Assembly (NCBI RefSeq): GCF_030151085.1
Contig: NZ_JASLER010000005.1
Span: 59,288-123,287 of the forward strand
DNA length: 64,000 bases
Reading direction: 5' to 3'
Source: Bacteroides sp.
GTDB lineage: Bacteria > Bacteroidota > Bacteroidia > Bacteroidales > Bacteroidaceae
How positions within the stretch are numbered: position 1 is the first letter of the stretch; each line of letters opens with the position of its first letter. Of this stretch, positions 9,085 to 17,502 are shown piece by piece. The position numbers were made by a program, and so were the translations under genes. The notes beneath the pieces were generated by a model that saw nothing but the letters and a program-made list of their open reading frames with translations, made no database searches and was not told the origin of the DNA.

Positions 9085-10376
9085 GCTGTTTGCCGTTTCT
9101 TCTCTCTTCGCCTTATGACTAGAATATCCAGCCCGATAACCATCATAAGCGGGATAATGAACCAAAGGAAAACGTAACCGATAGTGTTCAAGTCACTAAC
9201 CTGCTTTTGTTTGCCTAATTCCAGTTTATCCAAACTGTCGGATAACACATACTCATCGGGCAGTTGGTTATCACTCCACTTATTCAGAATCGTTCCGTCC
9301 TTAATCAACATCAATCCAGGATTGGAACGAATAATCGTTTTCAGCGTAATGTCATCCATTTGGCAAAAAGGATATTCCGCACCGGTTTTGTCACGCCATA
9401 ATTCTATTTCACTGTCAGGAGAGGAGGTCAGGGCATAAAAGCCGTAACCGTGCTCCATACTATAATCATATATCTCGTTGATAAGGTCAATATTGCTGTC
9501 ATCCGCATTCTCTATGCGAGGGGCGACTAACAAGAAAGTATAGTCCTTATCCATCAACACGCTATCTGTGATATCTTCTCCGGTTTCCAGACTCTGCATT
9601 GAGAAGTCATGAATAGGAGGTTCATATCCTTTTTCCTTCAGTATGGTTCGCGTCTCTATATATTTCCAGGTACTATCCGGATAGTTTTCTAGAGTAAATT
9701 CCTGACGTTTACCGTTCTTTTCCATAATGAAGCGACTTTCGAATACGCTTGGTTTGGCACCTTTGGGGATTTCCATTGCTTCCCGAATGTTCGTTCCAAT
9801 CTTATAAGGACGGAAATCAAGTATCGGCAAATGTCCCAGACAATAAAACGAAAGCACAAATACAAACAGGAACGTGTACATAGATACCATCCATTCCAGT
9901 TTTACTGTAATAAAGCGAATCAGTAGTTCTTTCCACTTAAAAACTGATATTGCGGCAATCAGCAACACAATATTCTTCCCGAATGTCTGCCAGTTGGTCA
10001 AAACCCAAGCATCGCCGAAACAACCGCAATCTGATACCGGATTAGCCAAAGCCAGATAGAAGGTCAACGGAGTCATTACCCCCATTAACAATAATGCCAA
10101 TACCGATGCCGTATTCTTCCGAATGCCTAAAAACAAGAAAACACCTACACTGAATTCTACAGCCGACAATATGATGCCGATAAACAAAGGCAGGTAAGAT
10201 GGAAACCAGGATATGATGCCAAAAGCCGTCATATAATCCTGTATCTTATAGAAAGAGCCTAACGGATCGACCGCCTTTACAAATCCGGAGAATATAAAAG
10301 TTATTCCCAGTAAAAAGCGGCAGGCATTAACCCAGACTTTCTGAATAATATGTAATTTCTCAGTCTCCAAATTCAA
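9066..10376 (-). CDS. DoxX-type membrane protein with thioredoxin-like tail (BT_3928 family)
   Basis: This 436-residue protein has an N-terminal four-helix DoxX/MauE-like membrane domain (residues about 15-165) containing SDCGCFGDAW. Another membrane helix follows near 165-190. A long extracytoplasmic region then resembles a thioredoxin/TlpA fold (DKDYTFLLVAP to SNPGLMLIKDGTILNKW). A C-terminal membrane helix (TIGYVFLWFIIPLMMVIGL) and a basic tail end the protein. The position where thioredoxins carry CxxC reads VAPRIENADD, with no cysteine. It matches the architecture known in Bacteroides as the BT_3928 family, whose function is not established. Its start overlaps the end of the DUF1599 gene by 17 bp, so the two are translationally linked. 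Confidence 0.85.
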   Translation of the reverse strand: MNLETEKLHIIQKVWVNACRFLLGITFIFSGFVKAVDPLGSFYKIQDYMTAFGIISWFPSYLPLFIGIILSAVEFSVGVFLFLGIRKNTASVLALLLMGVMTPLTFYLALANPVSDCGCFGDAWVLTNWQTFGKNIVLLIAAISVFKWKELLIRFITVKLEWMVSMYTFLFVFVLSFYCLGHLPILDFRPYKIGTNIREAMEIPKGAKPSVFESRFIMEKNGKRQEFTLENYPDSTWKYIETRTILKEKGYEPPIHDFSMQSLETGEDITDSVLMDKDYTFLLVAPRIENADDSNIDLINEIYDYSMEHGYGFYALTSSPDSEIELWRDKTGAEYPFCQMDDITLKTIIRSNPGLMLIKDGTILNKWSDNQLPDEYVLSDSLDKLELGKQKQVSDLNTIGYVFLWFIIPLMMVIGLDILVIRRREKKRQTAANSKS

Positions 10377-10902
10377 GCTTAATCAAACCGAATACGGAAT
10401 AATTTATCATATCCATATAATTAGCGTCGATGCCTTCTGAAACCAAGGTTTGCCCGGACAAGCTTTCAATCTGCTTGGTTCTGTGAATCTTCATCAATAT
10501 CAGGTCGGTATAAGAACTGATACGCATACTACGCCATGCTTCATCATAATCGTGATTTTTAGCAAGCATCAGGTCCAAAGAGATCTTAGCGTATTTGTCA
10601 TACAACGTCAATGCTTCCTCATTCGTTATATCAGCAGACTCGGCATAACCTAGTTCCAACTGAATTAAACCAATGATTCCATAATTGACAATGGCAATAA
10701 ACTCTGAACGGATTCCTTCGTCAACCAAAGTGACTCCTTTAGTTTCAATACTCCTTATACGATTGGCTTTGATGAATATCTGATCTGTCACGGAAGCCGG
10801 ACGAAGAATACGCCACGCCGGACCGTAATCATGAAGTTTCTTGGAGAACAAATCACGGCAAATGGCGATGATATGTTCAAATTGCTGCTTGGTATCTTTC
10901 AT
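10360..10902 (-). CDS. DUF1599 protein with internal duplication
   Basis: The product is a 180-residue cytoplasmic protein made of two copies of one module. The first contains HDYGPAWRILRPASVTDQIF and the second HDYDEAWRSMRISSYTDLIL. Each is followed by an IxxIE segment and then NYGIIGLIQLE or NYSVFGLIKLE. This is the DUF1599 family; its function is unknown. The frame is open to an ATG at 10923, but a -7 promoter element (10921-10928) covers that codon, so MKDTKQQFEH at 10902 is the likelier start. It is the first gene of the operon running to folE. Confidence 0.85.
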   Translation of the reverse strand: MKDTKQQFEHIIAICRDLFSKKLHDYGPAWRILRPASVTDQIFIKANRIRSIETKGVTLVDEGIRSEFIAIVNYGIIGLIQLELGYAESADITNEEALTLYDKYAKISLDLMLAKNHDYDEAWRSMRISSYTDLILMKIHRTKQIESLSGQTLVSEGIDANYMDMINYSVFGLIKLEFGD

Positions 10903-10920
10903 ATCCTTACAAATGAGCAG

Positions 10921-10928
10921 CAAAGGTA
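10921..10928 (-). promoter_or_regulatory. -7 element for the DUF1599-folE operon
   Basis: On the minus strand it reads TACCTTTG followed by C, a match to TAnnTTTG, 18 bp upstream of the preferred ATG. It overlaps the alternative ATG at 10923. Confidence 0.6.
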
Positions 10929-10951
10929 GGAAATAATTAAAGAAAAAAGAA

Positions 10952-10987
10952 AAGAGGACACTCTAAATTATATTAAAGTGCCCTCTT
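10952..10987 (-). terminator. Rho-independent terminator after the M23 gene
   Basis: The arms AAGAGGACACT and AGTGCCCTCTT pair with one mismatch around a 14-nt loop. On the minus strand a T-rich run follows (plus-strand A-rich 10940-10951). It lies 20 bp past the M23 stop codon. Confidence 0.75.
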
Positions 10988-11007
10988 CTATAGAGATTGT
11001 TTACGTT

Positions 11008-11877
11008 TTATGAACAACGGAGTACCTGCCCCGGACGAAGAATAGTCTTACGTGTAATGCGGTTCAGTTTGCAAAGTTTATCTACAGATGTTCCCTGACG
11101 GGATGCAATTCTTCCTAATGTATCACCACTCTTAACCTTGTAGAATCTGCCTTCACCGGATGCCATGCTACGAGCCGTACCGGTAGAACCTTTCGTCTTC
11201 TGGAAAGTATAAGAATCAGCAACTATATCTTGCTTTTCAAAGTCAAACATAAGAGCGGGGTTCATAGGAATACCCAAGAAACGGGTTTCAAAGTGGAGAT
11301 GTGAACCGGTAGAACGTCCGGTATTACCACCCAATGCAATAGGTTCGCCGGCTTTTACCAACTGATTGATATCTACCAATTGTTTGGACAAGTGTCCATA
11401 TACAGTTTCTAATCCATTATCATGACGAATAACAACGTATTTTCCGTATCCACGGCGTCCCTGATTCTTGACTACCCGTACTTTTCCATCAAAGGCTGCG
11501 CGAATAGTATCGCCTACATACACTTTAATATCCAAGCCATAATGTCCTCTTCTTCTGCGGGGACGATAACCAAAGACATCGGTTATCTTGGTATTGGGGG
11601 TAGGCATACAGAAACCGGTCAAATCGAATGTATAGTTATCCGGGACAATAGCGTCTCCGTAAGCTTGTACAAACTCATTGTTCCAGTTAGGATATAGATC
11701 CAAACCCGGATACAAAGATTGTTCGGCACGGATTTGTTTCTGTAATGCAAGTGAATCTACACTCTTAAGTTTTCTGTCAATAGGGGCTTGACGAGCAATC
11801 AGGTCTTGAGAAAAAGAGTTCAAGCTCACCATTGCTGTCGCAGCTAATACAACTGTTTTAATCCAATTAAAATTCAT
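11008..11877 (-). CDS. M23 peptidase with LysM domain
   Basis: This is a 289-residue exported peptidoglycan-hydrolase-type protein. A signal peptide (MNFNWIKTVVLAATAMVS) is followed by an M23/LytM domain with the zinc motifs GHYGLD and SHLHFETR plus the intervening GHLSKQ. A C-terminal LysM domain begins YKVKSGDTLGRIASRQGT. The motifs are complete, so an active endopeptidase is likely, although some homologs are regulators. The open frame extends to 11913, but the signal peptide begins at the internal ATG at 11877. It is monocistronic, with a -7 element about 100 bp upstream and a terminator behind it. Confidence 0.9.
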   Translation of the reverse strand: MNFNWIKTVVLAATAMVSLNSFSQDLIARQAPIDRKLKSVDSLALQKQIRAEQSLYPGLDLYPNWNNEFVQAYGDAIVPDNYTFDLTGFCMPTPNTKITDVFGYRPRRRRGHYGLDIKVYVGDTIRAAFDGKVRVVKNQGRRGYGKYVVIRHDNGLETVYGHLSKQLVDINQLVKAGEPIALGGNTGRSTGSHLHFETRFLGIPMNPALMFDFEKQDIVADSYTFQKTKGSTGTARSMASGEGRFYKVKSGDTLGRIASRQGTSVDKLCKLNRITRKTILRPGQVLRCS

Positions 11878-11976
11878 TCGTTCGTCATTCTTTTCGATAT
11901 TCGTTGCAAGCATTCTTGGCTAATCAAAACACCACTGTTTTCACGAATATCCCGATTGATTTTTTAAAAATTCTCC

Positions 11977-11984
11977 CAAAGGTA
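11977..11984 (-). promoter_or_regulatory. -7 element for the M23 peptidase gene
   Basis: On the minus strand it reads TACCTTTG. The rest of the 11878-12145 gap holds short A/T-rich inverted stretches and no recognisable gene. Confidence 0.5.
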
Positions 11985-12145
11985 ACGTTTCTCTCTGAAA
12001 AATTGCATCTGTTATTAACTATTTTTTCGGACGGGAAAGGCCACTAGAAGGTAGTAATCAGCCCTAATCCCTTATGAATAGGGAAAATACAGGCAAACAT
12101 GTTTTACAACATAAAATGTAAATAATGCGTATGTTTAACCGTTTT

Positions 12146-14242
12146 TCAGCTAATAGCTGCCCAATTAACGTTCGTTTTTCTTAGTACTTTCAGCTGCCTC
12201 CAAAGCACTTCATTCTCAGGTAGAGTACCGCTAGGATCGACATCCACAACCTTTTGGGCAACTTCTCGAACGTATTGTAGTAACTGACCATCACGAGCAA
12301 TATCGGCTATCTTCAAATCAAAGGCAATTCCACTTTGTTGGGTTCCTTCCAAGTCACCGGGACCACGAAGTTTCAAGTCGGCTTCTGCAATTTCAAAACC
12401 ATCGTTGGTACGCACCATAATTTCCAAACGCTTCCTCGTATCTTCAGCCAGTTTATAACCGGTTACTAAAATGCAATAGGATTGATCGGCACCACGTCCT
12501 ACACGACCACGAAGCTGGTGCAGTTGGGATAATCCGAAACGCTCTGCATTCTCTATGATCATTACCGAGGCATTCGGCACATTCACCCCTACTTCTATTA
12601 CGGTAGTCGCAACCATAATTTGTGCTTCACCGGAAACAAAGAGTTGCATCTGCGCATCCTTCTCGGCTGGTTTCATCTTGCCATGTACCTTGCAGACCCG
12701 GCAATCGGGAAAGGCTTCGCAAATATGCAAATAGCCTTCTTCAAGGTTTTTCAAGTCTATCTTCTCGCTTTCTTTAATCAATGGATAAACCATATATATC
12801 TGGCGTCCTTCGGCAATTTGTTTATGTACAGACTGGTACATACTCGCACGGCGGTTGTCAAATTGGTGAATAGTGGCAATTGGTTTACGACCGGGAGGAA
12901 GTTCGTCTATAACGGATACGTCCAAGTCACCATATAGCGTCATAGCCAATGTACGTGGTATAGGGGTGGCAGTCATTACGAGTACATGAGGAGGTTGCTG
13001 ATTCTTCGTCCACAAACGAGCACGTTGCGCTACTCCGAAACGGTGTTGTTCATCAATTACTACCAAACCTAATGAAGCGAAATTCACCGTATCTTCGATG
13101 ACAGCATGGGTACCGATCAAAATCCGCACATCTCCCGTCAACAAGCCGGAAAGAATTGCTTCACGGCGTTTTCCTTTGATAGATCCGGTTAACAGTTCTA
13201 CATGGATGTCCATACCGTACAGTAGTTCACGAATCGTTTCATAATGCTGATTTGCCAGAATCTCGGTAGGCGCCATCATGCATGCCTGAAAACCATTATC
13301 GAGAGCCATCAACATACTCATTAGAGCTACGAGCGTTTTTCCACTACCCACATCTCCTTGCAACAGACGATTCATTTGTTTACCGGAACCCACATCCCGA
13401 CGAATTTCTTTCAACACTCGCTTCTGTGCATTCGTCAATTCGAAAGGAAGGTTACGGGTATAAAAGGTATTGAACACCTCTCCTACTTTCTCAAAGATAT
13501 AACCACGATACTTCCGCTGGCGGTCTTTTGCATAACGGAGAATATTCAGTTGGATATAAAAGAGTTCTTCAAACTTCAGCCGGTACTCCGCTTTACGCAA
13601 TAAGTCCGAATTACCGGGGAAATGGATATTAATCAGTGCCTCCGTCAATGGCATCAGATGATACTCATTCAAGATTGCAGGAGATAGCGTTTCAGGCAGT
13701 GGTTCCTGCAATTGCTGCACCACTGTATTCATCATCTTCTCAATCATATTCGAATTGAGAAAACTTCTTTTCATCTTCTCCGTCGTATTGTAATAGGGTT
13801 GCAAACCCATGGAAGACAATTTAAGTTCTGAAGCGAGGTCGATATCAGGATGGGCAATGTTCATCCGTCCGTTAAAAACGGTAGGCTTACCGAAGACGAT
13901 GTATTCCTGATGTACTTTATATTTTCCGATAATGAATTTGATACCTTGAAACCAAACCAAGTCAACAACACCTGTGCCATCCGAGAAATGGGCAATCAAC
14001 CTGCGTTGACGTCCTTCACCTGCGGTTTCAAAACTCAGGATTTCACCTTTCAACTGTATATAAGGCATCGTGCCGTCGATCTCCTGAATATAATAGATAC
14101 GACTCCGGTCTACATATTTATAAGGGAAATAATAAAGTAAGTCATGCAAAGAGTAAATGCCCAACTCTTTATTGAGCACCGATGCACGTTGAGGTCCGAC
14201 GCCCGACAAATATTTTATGTCTCGCGTAGTTAAATCGAACAT
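12146..14242 (-). CDS. recG: ATP-dependent DNA helicase RecG
   Basis: RecG remodels stalled forks and Holliday junctions. The 698-residue protein has the N-terminal wedge/OB domain (about residues 60-160). Helicase motif I is LLQGDVGSGKTLVALM near residue 298, motif II is VVIDEQHRFG near 395, and motif III is MTATPIPRTLAM. Motif VI is QLRGRVGRGADQSYC. The length and motif order are normal. It is preceded by ispD with a 13-bp overlap, so the two are probably coupled. Confidence 0.97.
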   Translation of the reverse strand: MFDLTTRDIKYLSGVGPQRASVLNKELGIYSLHDLLYYFPYKYVDRSRIYYIQEIDGTMPYIQLKGEILSFETAGEGRQRRLIAHFSDGTGVVDLVWFQGIKFIIGKYKVHQEYIVFGKPTVFNGRMNIAHPDIDLASELKLSSMGLQPYYNTTEKMKRSFLNSNMIEKMMNTVVQQLQEPLPETLSPAILNEYHLMPLTEALINIHFPGNSDLLRKAEYRLKFEELFYIQLNILRYAKDRQRKYRGYIFEKVGEVFNTFYTRNLPFELTNAQKRVLKEIRRDVGSGKQMNRLLQGDVGSGKTLVALMSMLMALDNGFQACMMAPTEILANQHYETIRELLYGMDIHVELLTGSIKGKRREAILSGLLTGDVRILIGTHAVIEDTVNFASLGLVVIDEQHRFGVAQRARLWTKNQQPPHVLVMTATPIPRTLAMTLYGDLDVSVIDELPPGRKPIATIHQFDNRRASMYQSVHKQIAEGRQIYMVYPLIKESEKIDLKNLEEGYLHICEAFPDCRVCKVHGKMKPAEKDAQMQLFVSGEAQIMVATTVIEVGVNVPNASVMIIENAERFGLSQLHQLRGRVGRGADQSYCILVTGYKLAEDTRKRLEIMVRTNDGFEIAEADLKLRGPGDLEGTQQSGIAFDLKIADIARDGQLLQYVREVAQKVVDVDPSGTLPENEVLWRQLKVLRKTNVNWAAIS

Positions 14243-14901
14243 GAATCAAGAAGTGCTGTAGCTATTTTTAAATCAAAAGGAGTAGTTATTTTTATATTTT
14301 CCCGATTGCCAGTAGTCAATATAACGGGGATACCCAAGGCTTCTACAACTGAGGCATCGTCTGTAAAATGAGGTGTATAAGGTTGATTATATGCTTGCTT
14401 CAATAGTTCCGCATCGAAGACTTGAGGAGTTTGCACTAGTTTATAATCATCACGATTCACAGTAACACTTCCTTCCCCTTCGATATGCCGAACCGTCTCG
14501 ACCACATCAATAACAGGAATGACCGCCCTCTTTTCCGCAGCTAAATCGTAGCAACGTGAAATTACCTCTTGCGACACAAACGGACGAACTCCATCATGTA
14601 CTCCTACCAAACCGGGAGTATTCACTAAAGCCAAGCCGTTTTTCACCGAATGGAAACGAGTTTCCCCGCCATCGACAATAGTATGTGGTACTAAAAGAAG
14701 ATACTCCCGGCACAGCTGTTTCCAATAATCCTGTTGGCTGTGCGGAAGTACCAATATTATCTGTATCTCAGAGTTGTAGGTATAAAAAGCTTCCAATGTA
14801 CGCATCAACACTGGTTTCCCTCCTATCGGAAGAAACTGCTTCGGGAGTTCAGTACCCATGCGCAAGCCTTTACCACCGGCAACAATAAGAGCATAGTTCA
14901 T
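14230..14901 (-). CDS. ispD: 2-C-methyl-D-erythritol 4-phosphate cytidylyltransferase
   Basis: IspD transfers CMP to methylerythritol phosphate in the non-mevalonate isoprenoid pathway. The 223-residue length is standard. The nucleotide-binding N-terminus IVAGGKGLRMGTELPKQFLP, the GVHDGVRPFVS segment and the TPQVFDAELLKQAY segment are characteristic. It overlaps recG by 13 bp and lies 33 bp downstream of the DJ-1-type gene. That gap is almost entirely heptad repeats. Confidence 0.95.
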   Translation of the reverse strand: MNYALIVAGGKGLRMGTELPKQFLPIGGKPVLMRTLEAFYTYNSEIQIILVLPHSQQDYWKQLCREYLLLVPHTIVDGGETRFHSVKNGLALVNTPGLVGVHDGVRPFVSQEVISRCYDLAAEKRAVIPVIDVVETVRHIEGEGSVTVNRDDYKLVQTPQVFDAELLKQAYNQPYTPHFTDDASVVEALGIPVILTTGNRENIKITTPFDLKIATALLDSCSI

Positions 14902-14904
14902 TTT

Positions 14905-14939
14905 AGTTGAAAGTTGAAAGTTAAAAATTGAAAGTTAAT
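14905..14939. repeat. Five 7-bp tandem repeats before ispD
   Basis: The plus strand reads AGTTGAA, AGTTGAA, AGTTAAA, AATTGAA, AGTTAAT. The array starts 3 bp from the ispD start codon and reaches the stop codon of the DJ-1-type gene. Confidence 0.8.
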
Positions 14940-15483
14940 GAATGCACATGGCTTCTTTCAGTTCTTGCACTTTTTCTTTACCTCTCAGAAGTTCTACTAT
15001 TGTCAATGCAAATTCCATTGCGGCAGATGGACTGTTTCCTGTAATGATATTGCCATCCTTTTCAACCGGAGCACCTGTATATTCAGCACAATCCAAGTAT
15101 TGTTCAAAGTCTGGATAGCAAGTTGCTTTTTTGCCTTTCAGTAAACCAAGCTTTCCTAATATCATAGGAGCAGCACAAATAGCGGCAATCGGTTTATTCT
15201 GTGAAGCAAAATGCAAGATCAGTCTACGCAGGTCATCACATTTTTCCAAAGTTGCGGCACCCGGCATACCACCCGGCAATACAATCAATTCCGCATCATA
15301 GAAATCACAATTCACTATATTCTTATCACACAAAACCGGCACGTCATGAGCACCCGTAACAATTTCGTCAGGAGTTACAGAAATCATTTCAACATCCATT
15401 CCTGCACGTCTCAGCACATCAACGGTAGTAAAGGCTTCTATTTCCTCGAATCCGTCAGCAAAAAAAACATAAACTGTACCCAT
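14935..15483 (-). CDS. DJ-1/PfpI family protein
   Basis: This 182-residue cytoplasmic protein is of the DJ-1/YajL branch. It has the conserved Glu15 (FADGFEEIEA), the nucleophile-elbow Cys103 (PIAAICAAPMILG) and the GGMPGA loop. The family includes glyoxalase III-like and deglycase-like enzymes, and the substrate is not determinable from sequence. It lies between the TonB gene (15-bp gap) and ispD in the same orientation, so it is probably in one long transcript starting at pdxJ. Confidence 0.9.
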   Translation of the reverse strand: MGTVYVFFADGFEEIEAFTTVDVLRRAGMDVEMISVTPDEIVTGAHDVPVLCDKNIVNCDFYDAELIVLPGGMPGAATLEKCDDLRRLILHFASQNKPIAAICAAPMILGKLGLLKGKKATCYPDFEQYLDCAEYTGAPVEKDGNIITGNSPSAAMEFALTIVELLRGKEKVQELKEAMCIH

Positions 15484-15498
15484 AGTTACTTCTCCTCT

Positions 15499-16329
15499 TT
15501 ATTTTAGATTAAAATAATATGTTATTGTTCCCGTTTGGTTATTCAATCCGCCAACAGCATTGAACCGTGCTTTTTTAGCAGCATCTTCCGCTGCTTTACG
15601 CAAAGACGGATTCACTGTATTCGTTTGACGGTTGATACTGGTTGCAATTACTTGTCCGGCAGGATTTACGGTAATAGAAACTACTACCCTACCTTCGTCC
15701 TGTACATTGTAGACCGGACGCGGTAGTCCGCCTTCTCCTATAGAACGTCCACCAAGGTTAAATGTTCCATATCCTCCCGTACCGGATGTCGCTCCGGTAG
15801 GAGCATTGCCCGTAGGACTTCCCTGAATGCCTTGACCTTCGGTATTCCCTTTACTACCCATCTGAGCCCCTTTACCAAAAGCTCCCGAAACCCGTTTACG
15901 GGCAGCCTCTTCAGCTTCCCTGCGCTCCTTTTCGGCTTTTGCTTCCGCTAATTTACGAGCGTCCTCTGCTTTTTCAGCAGCAGTCTTTTCCGGTTTCTTT
16001 ATCTCAGGTTTCTTGACTTCTTTCTTCTTTTTAGGCTCGGTTTTAGGTTTCAAGACAACAGTTTCTTCATCTTCCTGCGTTATAATATCCTGTTCGGTAG
16101 GTTCCTGTACATCAGGAGCTACCTCCTCAGGCATCACATCAACCTTTACCAAAGAAGGATCGGCATCTCCTAATGCATCGGGAACTTCTCCCAACATCAC
16201 AGGTATACCACCTTCTTCCGATGGTTTGGGCATCGCAAATCCGACAAGTATCAGAAGGGCAATGATAGCGACGTGCACTAATAATGCCCCCACCATTCCT
16301 ACGTATTTCCCTTTTTTCTTCTGATCCAT
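15499..16329 (-). CDS. TonB-family energy transducer
   Basis: This 276-residue protein has an N-terminal membrane helix (residues about 13-34). An acidic then Lys/Pro-rich periplasmic stretch (KPKTEPKKKKEVKKPEIK) follows, then an Ala/Lys/Glu helix (about 110-145) and a Gly-rich segment. The C-terminal TonB-like domain ends TNTVNPSLRKAAEDAAKKAR plus a short tail. The long charged helix recalls TolA. With exbD and exbB directly upstream it forms a complete proton-driven TonB/Tol-type motor. In principle it could energise SusC-type receptors, but the link to those in this window is inference. Confidence 0.9.
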   Translation of the reverse strand: MDQKKKGKYVGMVGALLVHVAIIALLILVGFAMPKPSEEGGIPVMLGEVPDALGDADPSLVKVDVMPEEVAPDVQEPTEQDIITQEDEETVVLKPKTEPKKKKEVKKPEIKKPEKTAAEKAEDARKLAEAKAEKERREAEEAARKRVSGAFGKGAQMGSKGNTEGQGIQGSPTGNAPTGATSGTGGYGTFNLGGRSIGEGGLPRPVYNVQDEGRVVVSITVNPAGQVIATSINRQTNTVNPSLRKAAEDAAKKARFNAVGGLNNQTGTITYYFNLK

Positions 16330-16338
16330 CCTATTATG

Positions 16339-16752
16339 TTACTTTCCTTCCGGCGGGCGTGTAGCCAACACCATCTTGAAGTGATTCTCATTTGCAATAT
16401 TCAGCACCTTTACGATTTCACGATATGGCACCGATTCGTCAGCATATAGGGCAACATACATTTCCGGTTCCTTTGCAGCACATTCCTGCAAGAAAGGAGT
16501 CAGTTCCTCCAAAGACAGCGTTCTTTCCTTATCATTGCCAAAAGCAGCGTAGTAGTTCAAGTCCTTATCAATAATGACTCTCGTCAACGGTTTGGCGGAT
16601 GTTTGTTGCTTTCCTTGCGGTAATAACACCTTAATGGCGTTAGGTGATACCATCGTAGATGTTATCATAAAGAAAATCAACAGCAGGAAAATTAAATCCG
16701 TCATGGATGCCATGCTGAAGTTAGGCGATATTTTAGCTCTACGTTTTAACAC
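16339..16752 (-). CDS. ExbD/TolR-type biopolymer transport protein
   Basis: The 137-residue protein has a single N-terminal membrane helix (TDLIFLLLIFFMITSTMV) containing the proton-coupling Asp19, then a periplasmic domain. It lies 9 bp upstream of the tonB-type gene and downstream of exbB. The gap to exbB contains four 7-bp repeats. Confidence 0.93.
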   Translation of the reverse strand: MLKRRAKISPNFSMASMTDLIFLLLIFFMITSTMVSPNAIKVLLPQGKQQTSAKPLTRVIIDKDLNYYAAFGNDKERTLSLEELTPFLQECAAKEPEMYVALYADESVPYREIVKVLNIANENHFKMVLATRPPEGK

Positions 16753-16760
16753 GCTTCGGT

Positions 16761-16788
16761 TTAATTATTAATTATTAATCATCAATTA
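16761..16788. repeat. Four 7-bp tandem repeats before exbD
   Basis: The plus strand reads TTAATTA, TTAATTA, TTAATCA, TCAATTA. The array runs from 9 bp upstream of the exbD start codon into the exbB stop codon. Confidence 0.75.
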
Positions 16789-17502
16789 CTTAGCCGGCTC
16801 ATTCAATAAGTCCATGAATGCCATAGTCTTAGATTCCATCTTGTTGACTACTCCGTCGATCAATGTTACCAGGTAGTTATAAGCAAACATGGCAATGATG
16901 CCCACGATCAAGCCACCGACAGTAGTAATCATGGCTTCATAAATACCACCGGATAACATCGTAATATCAATATTATTACCTGCGTTTGCCATTTGCCAGA
17001 AAGCCCTCACCATACCCGTTACCGTACCAAGGAAACCAAGCATCGGCGCACCACCGGAAATGGTAGCCATAATCGTCATTCCTTTTTCCAGTTTGGCGAC
17101 CTCAATATTACCTACATTTTCAATAGCAGCCTGTACATCGTTCACCGGACGTCCCAAACGACTGATACCTTTCTCGATCATACGTGCCGATGGAGTGTTC
17201 ACGCTTCGGCAATAAGATATAGCGGCTTTTAATTCTCCACCCAGGATATAATCCTTGATCTTATCCATAAACATAGGATCTTCTTTTCCCGCCTTACGGA
17301 TTACATAATTGCGTTCAAATAAGATGTAGAAACAAAGAACAGACATCAAACCTAACACAATCATGATCCAACCGCCTTTTACTGCCATACTCCATAGATT
17401 CATATCATCGGAAGCAGAGACTTGGGTCAATACAGGATTTGCACCTGCAATAGAATCGGTAAGTGCCGGAGCCACTTGGGCTAATAACAACATTGCATTC
17501 AT
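16786..17502 (-). CDS. MotA/TolQ/ExbB proton channel protein
   Basis: The 238-residue inner-membrane protein has three helices: GGWIMIVLGLMSVLCFYILF, a second with SGGAPMLGFLGTVTGMVRAF (the conserved ExbB pore signature), and GGLIVGIIAMFAYNYLVTL. The N-terminus also has a signal-like segment rich in Ala. It starts within the pdxJ stop codon (TAATG arrangement), so it is translationally coupled to pdxJ. It is the first of three motor genes. Confidence 0.95.
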   Translation of the reverse strand: MNAMLLLAQVAPALTDSIAGANPVLTQVSASDDMNLWSMAVKGGWIMIVLGLMSVLCFYILFERNYVIRKAGKEDPMFMDKIKDYILGGELKAAISYCRSVNTPSARMIEKGISRLGRPVNDVQAAIENVGNIEVAKLEKGMTIMATISGGAPMLGFLGTVTGMVRAFWQMANAGNNIDITMLSGGIYEAMITTVGGLIVGIIAMFAYNYLVTLIDGVVNKMESKTMAFMDLLNEPAK

